Notes under the pieces: model-generated
Seen by the model: the letters and a program-made list of their open reading frames with translations, nothing else
The model's database searches: none
Told to the model about the DNA's origin: nothing
Made by a program: the position numbers and the translations under genes
NCBI GenBank assembly: GCA_031278255.1
Contig: JAITKU010000283.1
Coordinates: 1-6,539, forward strand
DNA length: 6,539 nt
From: Eubacteriales Family XIII. Incertae Sedis bacterium
Lineage (GTDB): Bacteria; Bacillota; Clostridia; Peptostreptococcales; Anaerovoracaceae
Direction of reading: 5' to 3'
Shown here: one piece after another, positions 6,241-6,539 of the stretch
Numbering within the stretch: position 1 is the first letter of the stretch
Layout of the letters: the number at the start of each line of letters is the position of its first letter

Positions 6241-6539
6241 TTATTCTTCGGGCGGCGTTTCCGCCGCGGACGCCTCGGCGGCTTTGCCGCCGAGGTTTTC
6301 CTCGAGCGCGTTGAGCAACAGGTTGTCGGGCGGGGCTATGATCTTGGGCCGCGATATGAGCAGTTCCACGCGCCGGTTCAGCTTGCGGCCCTCCGGCGTA
6401 TCGTTGGTCGCGATGGGATGCAGTTCACCGTAACCGCGCGTGCTGAAATGCTCGGGGCTGAGATCGCCGTCATCGAGAAGAACGGCGAGGAAGTTCACGG
6501 CGCGGGCCAAACTCAGATACCAATTGGACGGATAGCGGG
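6241..6539 (-). CDS. motB: Flagellar motor stator protein MotB, C-terminal part (begins beyond right edge)
   Basis: MotB anchors the stator of the flagellar motor to peptidoglycan, with its OmpA-like domain in the periplasm or outside the membrane. The visible 98 residues cover the end of this domain: YPSNWYLSLARAVNFL at visible residues 2-17, matching the MotB signature 'fPSNWeLSxxRA'; STRGYGELHPIATNDTPEGR (32-51); and NRRVELLIS (54-62), whose arginines belong to the peptidoglycan-binding site of the OmpA fold. An extension of about 35 residues follows, with APPDNLLLNALEENLGG and then an Ala/Glu/Pro-rich tail. The membrane helix with the ion-binding aspartate and the likely motA partner lie outside the window. 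A TTG at 6510 is in frame but inside the conserved domain, so it is not the start. A different OmpA-family protein is possible; the YPSNW signature makes MotB much more likely. Confidence 0.85.
   Translation of the reverse strand, partial: RYPSNWYLSLARAVNFLAVLLDDGDLSPEHFSTRGYGELHPIATNDTPEGRKLNRRVELLISRPKIIAPPDNLLLNALEENLGGKAAEASAAETPPEE

Overview
All five genes that can be supported lie on the minus strand. The window looks like chromosomal DNA of a flagellated, probably anaerobic bacterium with moderately high GC. Purine-rich Shine-Dalgarno sites (AAAGGAG), an oxalate/formate-antiporter-like MFS carrier, a CDP-glycerol-transferase-like glycosyltransferase and MotB together fit a Bacillota (Clostridia or Negativicutes-like) lineage best. 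That assignment is an inference, because no rRNA or other marker gene is present.

Layout in the direction of transcription, from high to low coordinates: (1) 6241 to the right edge is the C-terminal part of a MotB-type flagellar stator protein, which starts outside the window. (2) 5872-6240 is a gene-free gap of 369 bases. It holds a perfect 20-bp inverted repeat (6143-6185, probable terminator) and an AT-rich promoter-like stretch for the next gene. (3) 4576-5871 and 3299-4492 are two consecutive, different MFS transporters, separated by 83 bases that contain a hairpin. The second is followed by a clear rho-independent terminator (3171-3203). (4) 3128-3156 is a good sigma70-type promoter driving an envelope-glycan operon. 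Its first gene (509-2995) encodes an 828-residue protein made of a CDP-glycerol-transferase-like GT-B part and a seven-bladed beta-propeller. Its second gene (left edge to 475) is the start of rfbF, glucose-1-phosphate cytidylyltransferase.

The two operon genes suggest a cell-surface polysaccharide pathway that uses CDP-activated sugars. RfbF would make CDP-glucose, and the upstream protein would transfer a CDP-activated unit or modify the glycan. The two MFS carriers form a separate transport unit of unknown substrate.

The most interesting signal is inside the glycosyltransferase gene. The seven-repeat propeller segment (about 600-1785) is markedly lower in GC and in third-position GC than the transferase part before it and the short C-terminal tail after it. 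The change falls at the domain boundary. This suggests an in-frame insertion of a foreign propeller module into an older glycosyltransferase gene.
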